Shown one piece after another: positions 34,876 through 46,934 of a stretch of DNA of 64,000 nucleotides (its first letter is position 1; every line of letters begins with the position of its first letter). Under the pieces are notes generated by a model, which was given only the letters and a program-made list of their open reading frames with translations, was not told the origin of the DNA and did no database searches. Location: the NCBI GenBank assembly GCA_010015655.1, contig ML976776.1, positions 62,001 through 126,000 of the forward strand, read 5' to 3'. Both the position numbers and the translations under genes were made by a program. Source of the stretch: Bimuria novae-zelandiae CBS 107.79 (taxonomy: Eukaryota > Ascomycota > Dothideomycetes > Pleosporales > Didymosphaeriaceae).

Positions 34876-35776
34876 CTACAACTCACCTCCCTCCACCTTA
34901 TTCTTCGCAATCCCACACCTCCTCAAACAACTCTCGACCCCCTGCGCCAACGTCGCCGGCACTAAATGCCTAAACTTATCAATATCCGCACCTTTTAAAA
35001 ACTCCAGTCCGAGCGCGAGCCCCGCAAAGTTGCCATTCAGCAAGAACAGCGACTCGGCAGGTGTGTTCAGACCGGGGTCTTCATCGTTGAACGTCGCCAC
35101 GAAGACCATCTCGTCGCAGTCGGGATTGAACTCGAGGTGCAAGGCGCCTTGCGGGAAGACGGCCATGCTGTAGGTGCTATGCTCGGCGCGAATTTTGCGC
35201 GTCCCAGTTTCGGTGACGAATTCGGTTATCATGCGGCCCTGGGGTGTGGATTAGCGAGGTGGGATGGAGAGTGGAAGGGGAGGGTTACTTTGACGACGAT
35301 GGCGAGCTCGGTGGCGCGGTTGTGCGTGTAGGGTGTGTTGAAGCTGTAGTAGTATTAATAGAGCTTTTTCCAAGTTATATATCCTCATTGGCTTACCCGC
35401 AAGGTTTCGTAAACCCAATGGCGGCAGCAGCACCATTGCTAACCAATGCAGGCATCGTGATGGAGAATGCATTTACAAGAGTGCCGCCGCGGCCTTTGAG
35501 CGTCGCAAAGGGGATGTCTGGAGGATTAATGAAGTCGAACTTGAAGGTATCATCTTGAAGAAGGGCGTGGCGAGTGACAGAGTTTGGAGAAGTTCTCAAT
35601 TTGGCGATGAGATCGTAGTCAATGCCAGGCAGCGTGGTATTGAAGGGAAGTGGCGCAAGAAGAGGGAAGTCGGGGTCATTCGGACGGGGTGGGCCTCCGC
35701 CATCTGCGAGCACTTTTTGAAGAGGTGATGCTAGGGAAGTGCTGGTGAGGACGAGGAAGGTGATGAAGGCAAACAT
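34876..35776 (-). CDS. Secreted cupin (germin/spherulin-like)
   Basis: Three exons on the minus strand: 35776-35397, 35343-35289, 35238-34876; introns of 53 and 50 bp; 265 residues. MFAFITFLVLTSTSLASP is a signal peptide, so the protein is probably exported; an upstream in-frame start exists but would bury the signal. The beta-barrel reads AIGFTKPCG, then FNTPYTHNRATELAIVVKGR from the middle exon (histidine and glutamate where germins bind a metal: TPYTHN..E), then VFPQGALHLEFN. Spherulin-1A and germin-like fungal proteins have this layout; in germins the metal site binds Mn. Whether it is an enzyme (oxalate oxidase or superoxide dismutase) or a wall protein cannot be told. The 55-bp middle exon is easily overlooked. 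Confidence 0.83.
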
Positions 35777-36166
35777 AGCGCTTATAGAGAGCAGTTGAAC
35801 GGCGTATTTAGATTCACAGTGGCTGGAGGGAGTGCTGGAGTGCTTGATTGTCCACGAACGCATCGCCTTATATATGTTCTTGAGCATTCCATAACATCGG
35901 CGTGTTCCGACGTATTGTCGACGAAGCCCTCGGTAGGATTGAGCTGCGGCGAGCAGCAGTTCTTAGCTAAGACAGTTGTGCCGCCCAGTGTCAGCACCTC
36001 TTGTCTTCGGAATCCCAACTATTCTACCACATGATCATTTGAAAATCAAATCGTTCGAAGAATCGGGTTATTCATGGTGGCATTTTCGCCCGGTAGGATT
36101 TAATGTCTCTCCTCGAATGATCATCTGTGCCATGGAAAAATCCTCTGAACCTGCGTTCACTTGTGA
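35777..36166. other. Intergenic
   Basis: 390 bp: promoter side of the cupin gene and 3' end of the HET gene. Nothing else recognised. Confidence 0.5.
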
Positions 36167-38301
36167 TCAAATGAGCCAGATCGACAAAGGTGGCTTGCTC
36201 CACCAGATCAGCGATTCCTGCAAAACACCCACACCAACTCTTTCATGAACATCTTTTTCGCCGAGAGTGTTCGCCACCACTAATACGTAGACCTTCCGAT
36301 CTGTCTGAGAGGAGGAACGACCAGGATCGTTGAGGACCGAGTTTTCAGGGGAGTACATGTCAACAAGCTCCCGATCTGTTGGTGCATATGACTTCTCCGT
36401 GCCAACAATGACATATCGCAGTGACCGAGAATTGCAGCGGCTAGGATCATCCAGGATTAAGTTCTTGGGAGAACACATATTGAGAAGCTCCCATGCCAGT
36501 GCCCTGATCCCCCTTGGTTGGAGGACTGCTTGGTCGTTGTCCTGCTCATATACGCCGCAAGGAGCATGTATGCTATCACTCGCGCTCCATGGAGACTGGA
36601 TATCCTCAGCCCATGTGACACGTCCAAAAGGAACGTCCATGTATTTGATGGCGCCCACGTAAGCCATCCATGACCATGATGGGGTAGGGTCTCCGCGAAA
36701 TGTCTCTATGCGTCTCAAAGCGTTACCAGACCGTTGCCACAGAAGACACCGGTGCATGTACCGTTGGAAGACACCATAGCCGCCGGTTGTCTGCAAGGTA
36801 CGAATGAGTCTCTTCTCAAGTCCTTTGATAGCAATCGGCCTATCTTCCGAGTACGACAGATCTAAGGTTGCATATTTCTCGTAGAGACTTTGGAACAGTT
36901 GTATCTTCGTGCCTTTCACGTATGTGTCGATGGAGTTGGGAAAGTTTGCATCCCCCAGGAACGAGGCCTTCTTGCTGCGGACATGTCAGCCAATTACCCG
37001 TAGAGACACAATCGGGTGAGCTACTTGTTCATCTTAGTGAGCGTCTCACATCGTATTCCATTTCCACATTCCCAATACGTTTGCTTCTCTGTGAAGTAGA
37101 GGGTACGTCGAGACAGCGCTCGCTCTTGGAGCACCCAGCCTCTCCGATTGAGCTCCCCTTGATCAACATCGCTCTTAAAATCATCAATCGCGTCGCATAC
37201 ATAATAGTGCGACACATTCTTAGCCCTCAAAGTAACACTGTCTCGTGGAGGTCTCGTTCTCAAGAAGCCGTCAGTTGTTCCACTTGCACAGCTAGCTGCG
37301 ACAGTGATGTATGCACAGCTGAAGACCTGCTCCATGAGTTTAGATTCTGTCTCCCAATCTTGCTCGTCATCCTGAATAATACAGAGGGAATCAATCCACA
37401 GATACTTGATGCCTAGAGCTCGGGCAATTTTGACGGCGTCCTGAAAAGTTTTGGGGAAGTCGGCAATGTTCATGCCGAGCCGATGCTGGGCGATATTGCT
37501 TCGGTATGTGCAAAATTTGCGATGCTGTGTAGGAGCTCCCCATCGATGTGAAAGCGTCATGTATCTGCCAAGATGGGTATCGCCTTGCGTGTCACAAAAC
37601 AAACTTACAATGTCTGAATCAGTGCCGACATCCAGCACACGAGTAGGCAGAAAAGTTTCGTTCTTTGGGGAGCATTGATGGTCATTGTCGCAGTTGCGAA
37701 TCCACCAGGTCAACACTTTCAAGTGCGCGGGACTTCCTGGTTCCGGAAGATTGGAAAATCCGAGCTGCAGCTCATGCGATGAACCATTGAAACCTGGAGA
37801 AACTGTTACTCAACGTCACACTTGCACTTTAGACGGTTGCATACCGAGGGTACTTTCGCTCTGAGTGGAATAGAGAGATAGTATTGGCAACTGTTGGCGA
37901 TTTCCAACTGTCAAGGAGGAGCCGACTCTGAAGAATGGAACGACTTCATGATCGTCATCCACATGGCTTTCGACATGTTTCGCCAGTAATCGACATAAGT
38001 CACACGAATGTAATCTCTGTTTCAGACTAGCAAGTGTATCAGAGAAGCTGTGTTTTGGCATCCAGATCGGCAAGGTTTCGCAACGTGGACATAATTTCGG
38101 TTCTTTTAGAACAGGACTAGCGCTGGCTCGCACATTGGGATCGGCAAAGAGAAGTTGCGCAATCTCAGCGTCCGGTGCATATTTCCAGTTATCATCTAGG
38201 GGCTAGGACATATGTAAATGTCAGAGGCTATCAGACGAGTAGCTGAAAGGATAGAAATGTGATAGGCTCTACTCACTGTGAACCTCTTCGGACGCACACA
38301 T
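36167..38301 (-). CDS. HET (heterokaryon incompatibility) domain protein
   Basis: As a stand-alone gene: exons 38301-38277, 38195-37845, 37793-37025, 36974-36167; introns of 81, 51 and 50 bp; 650 residues. Residues ~25-115 contain a cysteine-rich segment (LCPRCETLPIW, CDLCRLL). The HET domain starts near 203 with YMTLSHRWG and continues IADFPKTFQDAV, KYLWIDSLCIIQDD and ITVAASCASG, the conserved blocks of the family. Downstream are WSWMAYVG and a C-terminal region typical of longer HET proteins. HET domains trigger programmed cell death when unlike fungal individuals fuse; the death role is known for the family, not shown here. The start is uncertain: only 21 bp separate the kinase gene's stop from this ATG, and the two can be spliced together in phase, so exon 1 may not be a true start. 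Confidence 0.82.
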
Positions 38302-38322
38302 GGTCATTAGCTGCGCTGATAT

Positions 38323-40746
38323 TCACTGACGAACAGTGACCCAACTTACGTATTCGTTCTATGCCGCCAAAATAGAATTAGTAGCTGTATCGCATCCTCT
38401 TGATACCACTGTGAACGTACCTGAGCATCTCGTCGTTCCGCAGCGTCTGACGAGATGAGGCGGTTGCCATAACGTTTAGGTCCAGATTGCGTCGGCACGT
38501 TCCAGTTGATCCAGTCTAATCGGTCCTCCGCTGTCAGTGACGCACGTTCGACAATACTCTTCATAGCGTCATCCACTTCCTCTGCAGACGCACGTGATTG
38601 AGCAACGGAGTTGCTAGATACACTAAAGTCAAAGGTAGGCGCCCTGAACCTGATGGAAGGCACGTCAGCTGAGGGCATACTGTTGACCTCAAGCAAAGTC
38701 GGAACGTGAAGCGACCGAAAGCGGCTAGGCGGACTAACATCCACGATTAACAACCTTGCTAATATGAGGTCTACCAGGCTTCGAACAGCCGTCGGTCCTT
38801 GGCACCGCGGATCGTTCTTGATCCAGTCTACCCATTTTTGGACAACACCATTTACATGGGCCGTTCTATGCTGCACGCCCACCGCTTTTTCGATCACGTA
38901 AAATCGCGTGTTTTCGCCCAAGGTGCTCAGATCGTCTCTAAAGTGGTCGAGTTCTCCCGGGCCGTACAGCATCCAAATCACGAACTCGACGTAGATACAC
39001 CCTAATGACCAGACATCATAGCGACGTGTTCTAGGCTCGTTTGGTTGCAGCTCAGTCTCGGGTGGCTCGTATTTGATCGTACCACTCTGCGTGCGGGTCG
39101 CGCCCTTTCGAACTGCTGTAATTTCGTTGTGACTTCGACTAAGGCCGACATCTGCAATAACGAGTCTGCTGGAGGTTACCTCTTCGCTATGGTCTTTATT
39201 CAGATCATCGAAGCACAAGATATTTTCCGGCTTTAGGTCGCCATGACGGGTCGATCTTTCCTGATGAGAGTGGTGTAGCACCCTGAGAGCTTCAGCGAGT
39301 CCACACAGCTGGGCAAATACCCATGTCAGAAACTTATGATCAAGTTTGGGTGGATCTCTCTCCCAGAAGTCGCGAAGATTCCCACGACTGGCCCATGGGA
39401 ATATGATGTAATGATTCTTGCCTTTGGTATAATAGGCGACGGCATTGACCAAATGCGGGTGTTCAAGGTTGCGAATAAGCTCTAGAGCCTCGACCTCTGC
39501 TCGAGCGACGGCATCGAATTCCGGGTCTTTCAAGTCCATTTGTTTAAGCTTCTTCACGGCGACGACGGGATGCTCGTTCTCTTGGTCCGGTATCCGCTGA
39601 GCCGTGTTAATATGCGTCCTTGAATTGGATAGTAAAAACTTTGTAAACTGAGTTCAAGGACTAATGAAGCACTCACAACGAGTTTGGGTGTGCGAATATG
39701 ATCCCTATGAATTCGCCATTCTTCCACCACACTGAAGAAGCTCTCTTTCTGGCTTCTATGCCGTTCTTCCATGAAGGGCATCCGCGTCCGTTCATGAAAG
39801 TGGTATCGAAATTGGTCCTGACTGAACACAGGGCTGAGGAAGGGCCACTGATAATTGTAACAGAAATCCTCGATGTTCCTGTCAGTCCATTGATAGTTGT
39901 TGAACGGGTGCTTGTCGATCCTGAGGTTCCCCAACCGAAAAGCTTCCACGAAATCTTCTTCATTGATTCTACAATCAACTGGCAAGTGTTGGTCTCTGAA
40001 CTGATTTTGGTAAAATTGTTCAATGAGTGGTTCAGACTCCGCCCATGCTAAAATCGCAAACAGCTTCATGGCTTCGCTGCATATATACGATTTTAGGGAC
40101 TGAATTTCAGTTTTAAAAGATGATCTGTGGCCCTCCAGCGTCCTTTCAACCGTCGTTTGCTGGAACAGCTGCTCTAATGCACACGCTGGGATGAACTGAA
40201 GATCTGGATTGCCTTGCAGTACCATGGCAGCCTTTATGTCGTCGCGAAGACATTTCCTCTTCCTTCGTCTAAGTTCAGTAATTGAATTAGCCATTTCGTC
40301 GCTGTCACTGGTGCGTCTTCGACGGACCCGACGGCGAAAGTTTGTTATTTGCGATGATATCCTATCGTCGGTGTTCCTTCGTGCGGTCTTGCGTGGTTCC
40401 TGAGACCTTGCTAGGGAGGACAAACTGTCGTTAGTGTATCTTCGGCTTCTCTCAGAGACTGTGAAGCTGCTTGTGGTGGTTGCAGTTGTTTCCCTCCTCT
40501 TCAAGAAACGGTGCTCCGCTGGTTCATCCGATGGACTCTCTGTAGGAGTTGGATCAATTGTAACTTCTTCATCGGTTTTTTCAAGGCTATCAGCTGTTCC
40601 CTGGCGAGGGTCACGTCGTAGGTCACCCTCCTTGTGTCAGTCAATGTGTTTTGAAGGTTTCGTATGGCATCCAGAGCATCGATCCCTGTATCCTGAATTT
40701 GCTCACATACCTTGAGTGCCGTCCAAAGTGTAGAAAGACAGCCCAT
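38323..40746 (-). CDS. Kinase-like protein of the HET locus (HGD/DVG type)
   Basis: Well-supported exons: up to 39677 (open from about 40590), 39596-38421 and 38358-38323; introns of 80 bp (branch ttaac) and 62 bp (ctaat). The protein probably starts at the ATG at 40746 (MGCLSTLWTALKVCEQIQ, coiled-coil-like), but I could not fix the junction between that exon and the next. After an Arg-rich linker and an all-helical N-domain comes a kinase fold: VVAVKKL (lysine), HYIIFPWASRGNLRDFW, HGDLKPENIL (catalytic loop), LVIADVGLSRSH (DFG position), YEPPETE, RRYDVWSLGC. No glycine-rich loop is visible. HRD is HGD and DFG is DVG, so activity is open. The gene is head-to-head with a full-length paralogue at 41325-43120. 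Confidence 0.75.
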
Positions 40747-41324
40747 CGTGAGTTAACAACTTTAAAGGAATGATCTTTCAACCTTGTAGCTGTGGGGCGC
40801 GATCTTGAAGGACCGCACCTGAGCTCTATGGCTGAGAACCCCCGCAAGCGGACCGGATGCATGGTCTAACAGACCCAATTCACGGGCTGCGAACTCCGCA
40901 CGGTAGCTTGAAGAACGTGTTCCGGCATCATTGGAGGTTGTAGTTGGGATGGTTCACCGGAATCGCTATATGAGGAAAGAATAGGCTAAATCTGCGTCTT
41001 GGCGTGAACTCTTGACCGGTGCGCGCTGCCCCGCTTTCCCAAACCCACGCCCCACTCCCATGACGGCGGATGAGTGGACGCACCGTCGCGTCGAGACTTG
41101 CACGGCGACCATCTGCACAACCAACATGTCATTATCTTCCTCGATCCTGCAGTCTTGTCTACTGACGCACGCCACATACATCCACGCATTGTGTCACCCA
41201 TCACGTAGGGCTGGATAAGGACGTGATTGGACATCAACCGCCGACTGCGAGAAATGCTTATTGGTCGTGCTGATTTGCCTACAATCAGGCATCTATCTGG
41301 GCACCTGGACACACCGTAGCTCAC
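40747..41324. promoter_or_regulatory. Shared upstream region of the two divergent kinase genes
   Basis: 578 bp between the two presumed starts, GC-normal. A bidirectional promoter is the simplest reading; no individual motif is claimed. Confidence 0.5.
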
Positions 41325-43120
41325 ATGACCGCTGAGCCTCAACACTGGCGCTTCAGCCTGCTCGAAGATGCCCTCCTTCTCGTTCAGCCCCCGGCACAAC
41401 GCTTTCGTGAAACATTTTCAGTTGTACTCCTACGAAGATTAGAATTGAACCTCCCGTAAGGTCGGTATTCCTGAGCCATAACCTGGAACACATCCTGCCG
41501 TCGGATTCCCCACTGCACGAAGCAGTCCATTGAGCGAAGGCTAGACAAATGCGCGAAATGGGGAGCGAGGAGTCGCTTTTCCAGAGGCTGAAAAGAAAGC
41601 AGTCCACCTGCTCTCTCAATAACAACAGCCAACAGATGTTCCTTCCTCTGAATATCATGCGACAAGAGATCACAGAAGACAACGTTCGTGGCGCTTTGAC
41701 AAAGGACACTGGTCTCACTGCAACTCTCAAACTGCTTCACCTTCTGCCAGAGGATACGTTACCACAGCGAGTCGTGGACTATGCGACCAAAGTCTTCACA
41801 GTTCTTGTGATAATTGGAGAGCCCGATGCCATTCGAAAAATACTGGATGAGGGACTCACTGATGAACACCTCCCTCTTCGCCTCGCCGAAAATGAAATCA
41901 CTCTGATATCTCATGATGAAGTAGAATTCCGCAGTTTTTCAGAGACCATGAGCGAGCAGAGAATCAGCGAATTTGTTGAAAAGCAATGGACAGTGCTAGC
42001 GCCAATCCTAGACGCCTCCGGGGAACATACAGACCTAGACCGACGATGTCCTCTACCATTCGAACATACCAAGCAAGCTGGTCACGGAGCTTCTAGACTG
42101 GTCCACAAAAGTAAGCTGCATCCATCTCACTACAGTGGCCCGGAATCTTTAGCCAATTTGGAATATGTTGCGACTAAGGAATTCTGGGTCGAGGCAGATT
42201 TTCTCAAGGAGAGGGAAAATCTGAGGACAGTTGCTTCATTGAACCACAAACACCTCATCACGCACCTTGCCACCTTCACCAAAGGTACGACTCACTATGT
42301 CATCTTCCCATGGGCGGACGGTGGCAGTTTGCGAGAATTTTGGACTCGTGAGGATGCGCAACCCCGAGACCGACAGCTGTTTACGTGGTCTCTTCGCCAG
42401 TTGTTAGGTGTTGCCGAAGCGATCGAAGCCTTACACGGAATCAACTGCCGCCACGGCGATATGAAGCCGGAAAACATCCTCCATTTCAGCGGACCTGATG
42501 GAGGCCGTCTTGTTGTTGCGGACGTAGGGGTTTCCAGAAGCCACGATCATGCCACCAAGTTACGCCATGCCGGAACAACGACCAGGGCGACCACACCCAG
42601 CTATGAAGCACCCGAGGCTTTCACACACAGCTATGTGCCAAGAGCTCGCAGGTACGATGTATGGTCTATCGGATGCATATTTCTCGAATTCGCTCTCTGG
42701 CTTCTCCACGATCTGGAAACCATCATATCCTTCGGCTACGCCAGACATGCACCAGACTTCGAGTTTTACCTCATTAACAGGGACTCATCAGACTCTAATC
42801 GCAGGACTGAAATTCATCCGATGGTTACCAAAGCTCTAAAACGGTTACGACAGGATCCGCGATGCAAAGATGGTACACTGTTCGACGACTTTCTTGACCT
42901 CATCGAGAATCATCTACTCCTAGTTGAAGTAAACCAACGTGCCGAAGCCGATGAGTTAGTTGGAAGGCTTCGGAACATCGTTCAGGAGGCCGAAGCGGAT
43001 CCAACGCGACTGCTCAATGACGTTACCTCGCCCCCGGAGAAGCTTCGATTCCCCAGACGTACCCAGACTGGTGCTATCGAGCCTGTGAATGGACCGATAC
43101 CTGAAAATCGTGCCATTTGA
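41325..43120 (+). CDS. Kinase-like protein, paralogue of the HET-locus kinase
   Basis: Model: 41325-41455 and 41545-43120 with an 89-bp intron (gtaagg...gctag), 568 residues; the second exon alone is certain. The helical N-domain matches the minus-strand kinase: ATKVFTVL against AMKLFAIL, DEHLPL against DQHLPV, QWTVLAPIL against QWPFLSPVF. The kinase part has YVATKEF, HYVIFPWADGGSLREFW, CRHGDMKPENIL (His at about 347), LVVADVGVSRSH, YEAPEAF and RRYDVWSIGC. As in the neighbour, HRD is HGD, DFG is DVG, and there is no clear glycine loop. It ends shortly after the kinase fold in a Pro-rich tail and carries no HET domain. A signalling or scaffold role in recognition is an inference from the neighbourhood only. 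Confidence 0.8.
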
Positions 43121-43852
43121 GTAGCAGCACAAAACCTTATCGTCTTTGCTTCTTTTCTCAAGTAATCCGCTTTGACATACTCTTTCCGGAATGGTGGCGC
43201 AGGCGCTACTAATAGCTGTAGCGTTACTTTGGCCGGATTCCACCATTTTCTGCAGACACAATTTCTTTTGCAATTTACTTCAATAACCAGTCGATAGCAC
43301 TGGGCTCGGAGCTTTGTTTCCACTCTATTTTTTTCCTAGCGGATACGAAACTTTGCCACGGCCTAATAGGAAGAAGCGAGTCGGTTGCACTCCAGTACAA
43401 AACGAATATTGTAAATTTATTCCCGTAGAACATCGGATACATGGGATATCTCTACCTATTACCCAAAACTTTGCTATCGTTCTAGTTAACCATTTCCGTG
43501 ACCGGTGGCTGCTCGTTTTGCTTCCTACCAAATTCGATGTCCTTTCGCATGACCTTGCGAGGAGATTGGAGTTCCGGATGCGGTCAGCATTAAATGAGTC
43601 GAAAGATGAGAAAGCCCAGAATAAAATGGATACGCCGTTTCTTCGTACTAGTCGTTTTCACATGGCCCCATGTGCGATGTTCTTATGGTCACCGTGACAT
43701 GCACCACTAGTGCTGGCTTCTACCACCGGCTTTCTCATCATGGTCTTTGAAGTTCCATTACACTGACTTCCAGTGGGGGTATCTCTGATCATGCAAGCTC
43801 TCTATGAGCTTTTACTGTAATCGTACACATGTCGTCGTCGCTCTTGAGTCCA
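43121..43852. other. Intergenic between convergent genes
   Basis: A plus-strand frame at 43314-43697 has no domain and no homologue I know; treated as non-coding. Confidence 0.5.
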
Positions 43853-44742
43853 TCACTTCAACCCTATAGCGACCGTGACCGAGCTCACTATCCTAATCCT
43901 CGTCTCAGGTATCTCCTCGTCATTATCCTGGGTCACTTCTTCCGCCTTATCACCACCCCCTTCACCCTCTCGCACCTCGATATCATCCACCGCCATCACA
44001 CTCCCTATCTCCACCCTAACCCTACAATCGCTTTCCCCCTGAAAATACACACCAATTCTCAACGCGCGCTCAATCGCCCTCCCCGTCGCCTTGACAAACA
44101 CCTCCTCGCCACCTATTCCTTGCTCCTCCCTCCCCGCCTCAGCGATCTCCCGCTCCACGTCATTCGGCGCAAGTCGCCCGTTCGCCTCGAGCGGCTTGCG
44201 CGCGCGCCGCTTTTGGCGGTTACGTGGGTTGTGCGACTGCGCTTGGCGCTTGGAGATCTCGAGGAGGAGCCGGCGGATGCGTTTTAGCGTTGGCACGAAG
44301 GATGTGTTGTGCGAGATGTAGAGGGTTTTGGGGGCCGAAGCGGAGGCGAAAGGTGTGGGGAGGGCGGGATGGTGGAGAGGGCGTTTTGAGATGGAAGCAT
44401 CTGGAGAGGATTAGGGCGAGTTGTGCAGGGCTTGGAGTGGATGTGGTTGAGCGTACTTGGAGGTAGCTTTGGCAGCTTTTTACGCTGTTCTTTTCGGGAA
44501 GGAGCTTGCTGGACAATCTTGGGGACGGAAGGTGCAGGGCGTGGCTTGTCCGGCTTTTGCTTCTTGTTGTTCCTTGGTGGATCTTGTGGTAATTGGCCTG
44601 CAGAAGGTGCGCACGAGGATTTGGGAGCTTGCGCGCCTGGTGGTATTTCGTTTGAGGGTGCGGGATCCAGTGATACGTGCGCGCTATCGTGGGCTGCCTT
44701 TGATGGCTTCTCTTTCCCGTCTTTTGTCCTTTTCTTTGCCAT
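43853..44742 (-). CDS. POP7: RNase P/MRP subunit Pop7 (Rpp20-like, Alba fold)
   Basis: Two exons on the minus strand, 44742-44457 and 44400-43853, with a 56-bp intron (gtacgc...ctccag, branch ccctaat); 277 residues. The N-terminal ~90 residues are Lys/Pro/Ser-rich and probably disordered (MAKKRTKDGKEKPSK). The core follows after splicing: SKRPLHHPALPTPFASASAP, LYISHNTSFVPTLKRIRRLL, then after a variable basic loop EVFVKATGRAIERALRIGVY and SVMAVDDIEV, the conserved Alba-like Pop7 core. With Pop6 it binds the P3 arm of RNase P and MRP RNA in tRNA and rRNA processing. The C-terminal tail is acidic. The ATG at 44742 was chosen because upstream only a GTG remains open. Confidence 0.86.
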
Positions 44743-44855
44743 GTTTTCCTGCACAGCAAATCTTTTTACGGTGTCTTCCGCGGTGTTGGTTTTGGTAGGT
44801 TACAGTCACTCGACAGTTCACTTGACGCGGGACGCGTCCAAAGTTTCCTTATCGA

Positions 44856-44857
44856 TA
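44856..44857. repeat. TA target-site duplication, left
   Basis: TA just before the left inverted repeat; repeated at 46982-46983. Tc1/mariner/pogo elements insert at TA. Confidence 0.88.
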
Positions 44858-44904
44858 CCGTAGCTTGGCAGCTGGCGCGCCGCGTCACCGAACGCGCCAC
44901 CCCA
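44858..44904 (+). repeat. pogo left terminal inverted repeat (47 bp)
   Basis: Begins ccgtagcttggcag. It matches the reverse complement of 46935-46981 with one mismatch (gctgg against gttgg). Unlike the interior it is GC-rich. Confidence 0.9.
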
Positions 44905-46934
44905 CCATGCAATACCCCAACTTGAATGCGCTGCATCTCCACCAATATGGACCCGATTACGGCCGCGATAGAAGCAATTAAATTATAAAGACTAAGAGAA
45001 TCTTTCTTGTATTAAAAAATTGCAAAAGAATTTAGTGTTATATAATCTATACTAACGCGCTAGTATAAGCGCTTTATTAGCTAGCAGCAGGTTCCTATAT
45101 AATATAGCTAAAATATTACCTAATAGCAAGAATAAAAGCTTTTATAATATATTAAGCGCCTTACTAAACGTAGCCTTCCTCTTACACGACAAATAATACA
45201 GAGCTTTACCTCTATAGTAGCTAAAAAGAACGTTAGCTTATTGTAGGTTAATTACTTTATCTAGCGTTACGCTAAATCCTTAATATTACGATAGATAACT
45301 AGTATTAATAGTAATTATTACAAAGCTAATTCCCTAGCTAAATATAAGCTCTACTTCGACCTCCTACAGTAGAAGATAGAGCAGTATTAGATTGAGGCTC
45401 GAGATATCTACAATATAGACGAGAAAGGCATCCTACTTGGCATCACCTCCCGCTCAAAGAGGATCTTTGATAGGCCTCTGTACGAGAGCAAGGCTGTAAG
45501 GCAAGCTATCCAGGATGGCAGCCGCGAGTGGATATCGCTCATAGCCTGTATATGCGCCGACGGATCTGCCCTAGATCCAGCTCTGATCTATCAGGCCACC
45601 TCTATAAACATACAATCAAGCTAGATCGAGGATCTTAACCCTTAACACTATTAGGCCTTTATTACTGTATCTAAATTTAGCTAGTTAAGCAATTAGATAG
45701 GCCTTATATAGCTTTAATAAGTGTTTAATCGCCTTATAAAGTTAAAAGCTAGATAATTATATTAACCATTAATCCTCGACGGCCATAGATCTTATGTTAC
45801 TATAGATTTTATTAATTATTATAATTATAATAAAATCCTATTAGCTATCTATCTACCTTATTTAACCTATACGTTGTAGCCTCTTAATGTTTACGTGTTT
45901 AAGCTTCTATTAATAGCGTATTTAAATAAGCTGTTAGCCTTCTTATAGAATAGCTAGGGGCTAGCCTCTATTGCTAAGAGAAACTTCTTTAGCCTATTCT
46001 AAAAGGCCTAGGTTAGCACTATAAGGTAGCTATTAATTCTTTAGGCCTTTAAAGCTACAGGTATCTCCCCGCTAGATCTAATAATTATCCTTAAGTAATT
46101 TAATTAGACTATACCTTTTAATTAATAATTATAAAAAAGCTTAACCTTAATACTTAGTGCTTTAGATTAGAGAAAGATTAACCGGCTACTAAAGGCTATT
46201 ATTAATACAAGGGGTAGTAATAAGGCTAAGAAGCTAAGTTAAACTATATACTTAATCTTTATATAAAAGTAACTCCTAGAGTATAAAAATAAAGGTCTAT
46301 AGGAGGCTCTAGTAATGTAAAAAAACCTCTTAAAGTAAGGCAGGCCTCTACTTCTTAATTAGCTAAATAAGTATTATAGTAAAGCTATTTTCTAATTACT
46401 CTATAGCGTATAGCAGGCACGTAATTATTAATATAAAAAAGATACTAAAGCGTAGTAACTATAGCTTTAAAAAAGTAAGTAAGTAGAAGCCTGTTAGGCT
46501 AGCTAGTAGCTTAAAATAAGGCTACTCTAAGAAAGGCGTATTACTTAAGTAGCTACTAAAAATACACGCGTAAAGTAGAGGGCTAATAAGGCTACTAAGT
46601 AACGCTTTAAGTAATAAGTCCGTAAAATATAAAGTTAACTTTAAAAGCGTATTAAAATATATAAATTAGGTAGTAAGAATATCTTAAAGTCTTTTAATAA
46701 GGCTATTAAAAAAATAGCCTCAGCGTAAGGCTATAAATATTAATAAGGCCTTATTTATTATATTTACCTTAAAGTCGCGTAGCGGCTAAATAATTAGAAT
46801 ACTAAAGAGATATTAATAATTTAAGTAGCTAGTAATTATCTATAGGCCTTAGAGACCTTAACGCTAGAAAATCTCGTGATAATATTAATTGTGGGTGGCT
46901 CAGTAGCCTCATGTTGCTGGCCGAGCGATCATGT

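Noticed and set aside
43314..43697. 127-codon plus-strand frame between the kinase and POP7 genes
   Set aside because: No recognisable family and located in the convergent 3' region; no support beyond openness.
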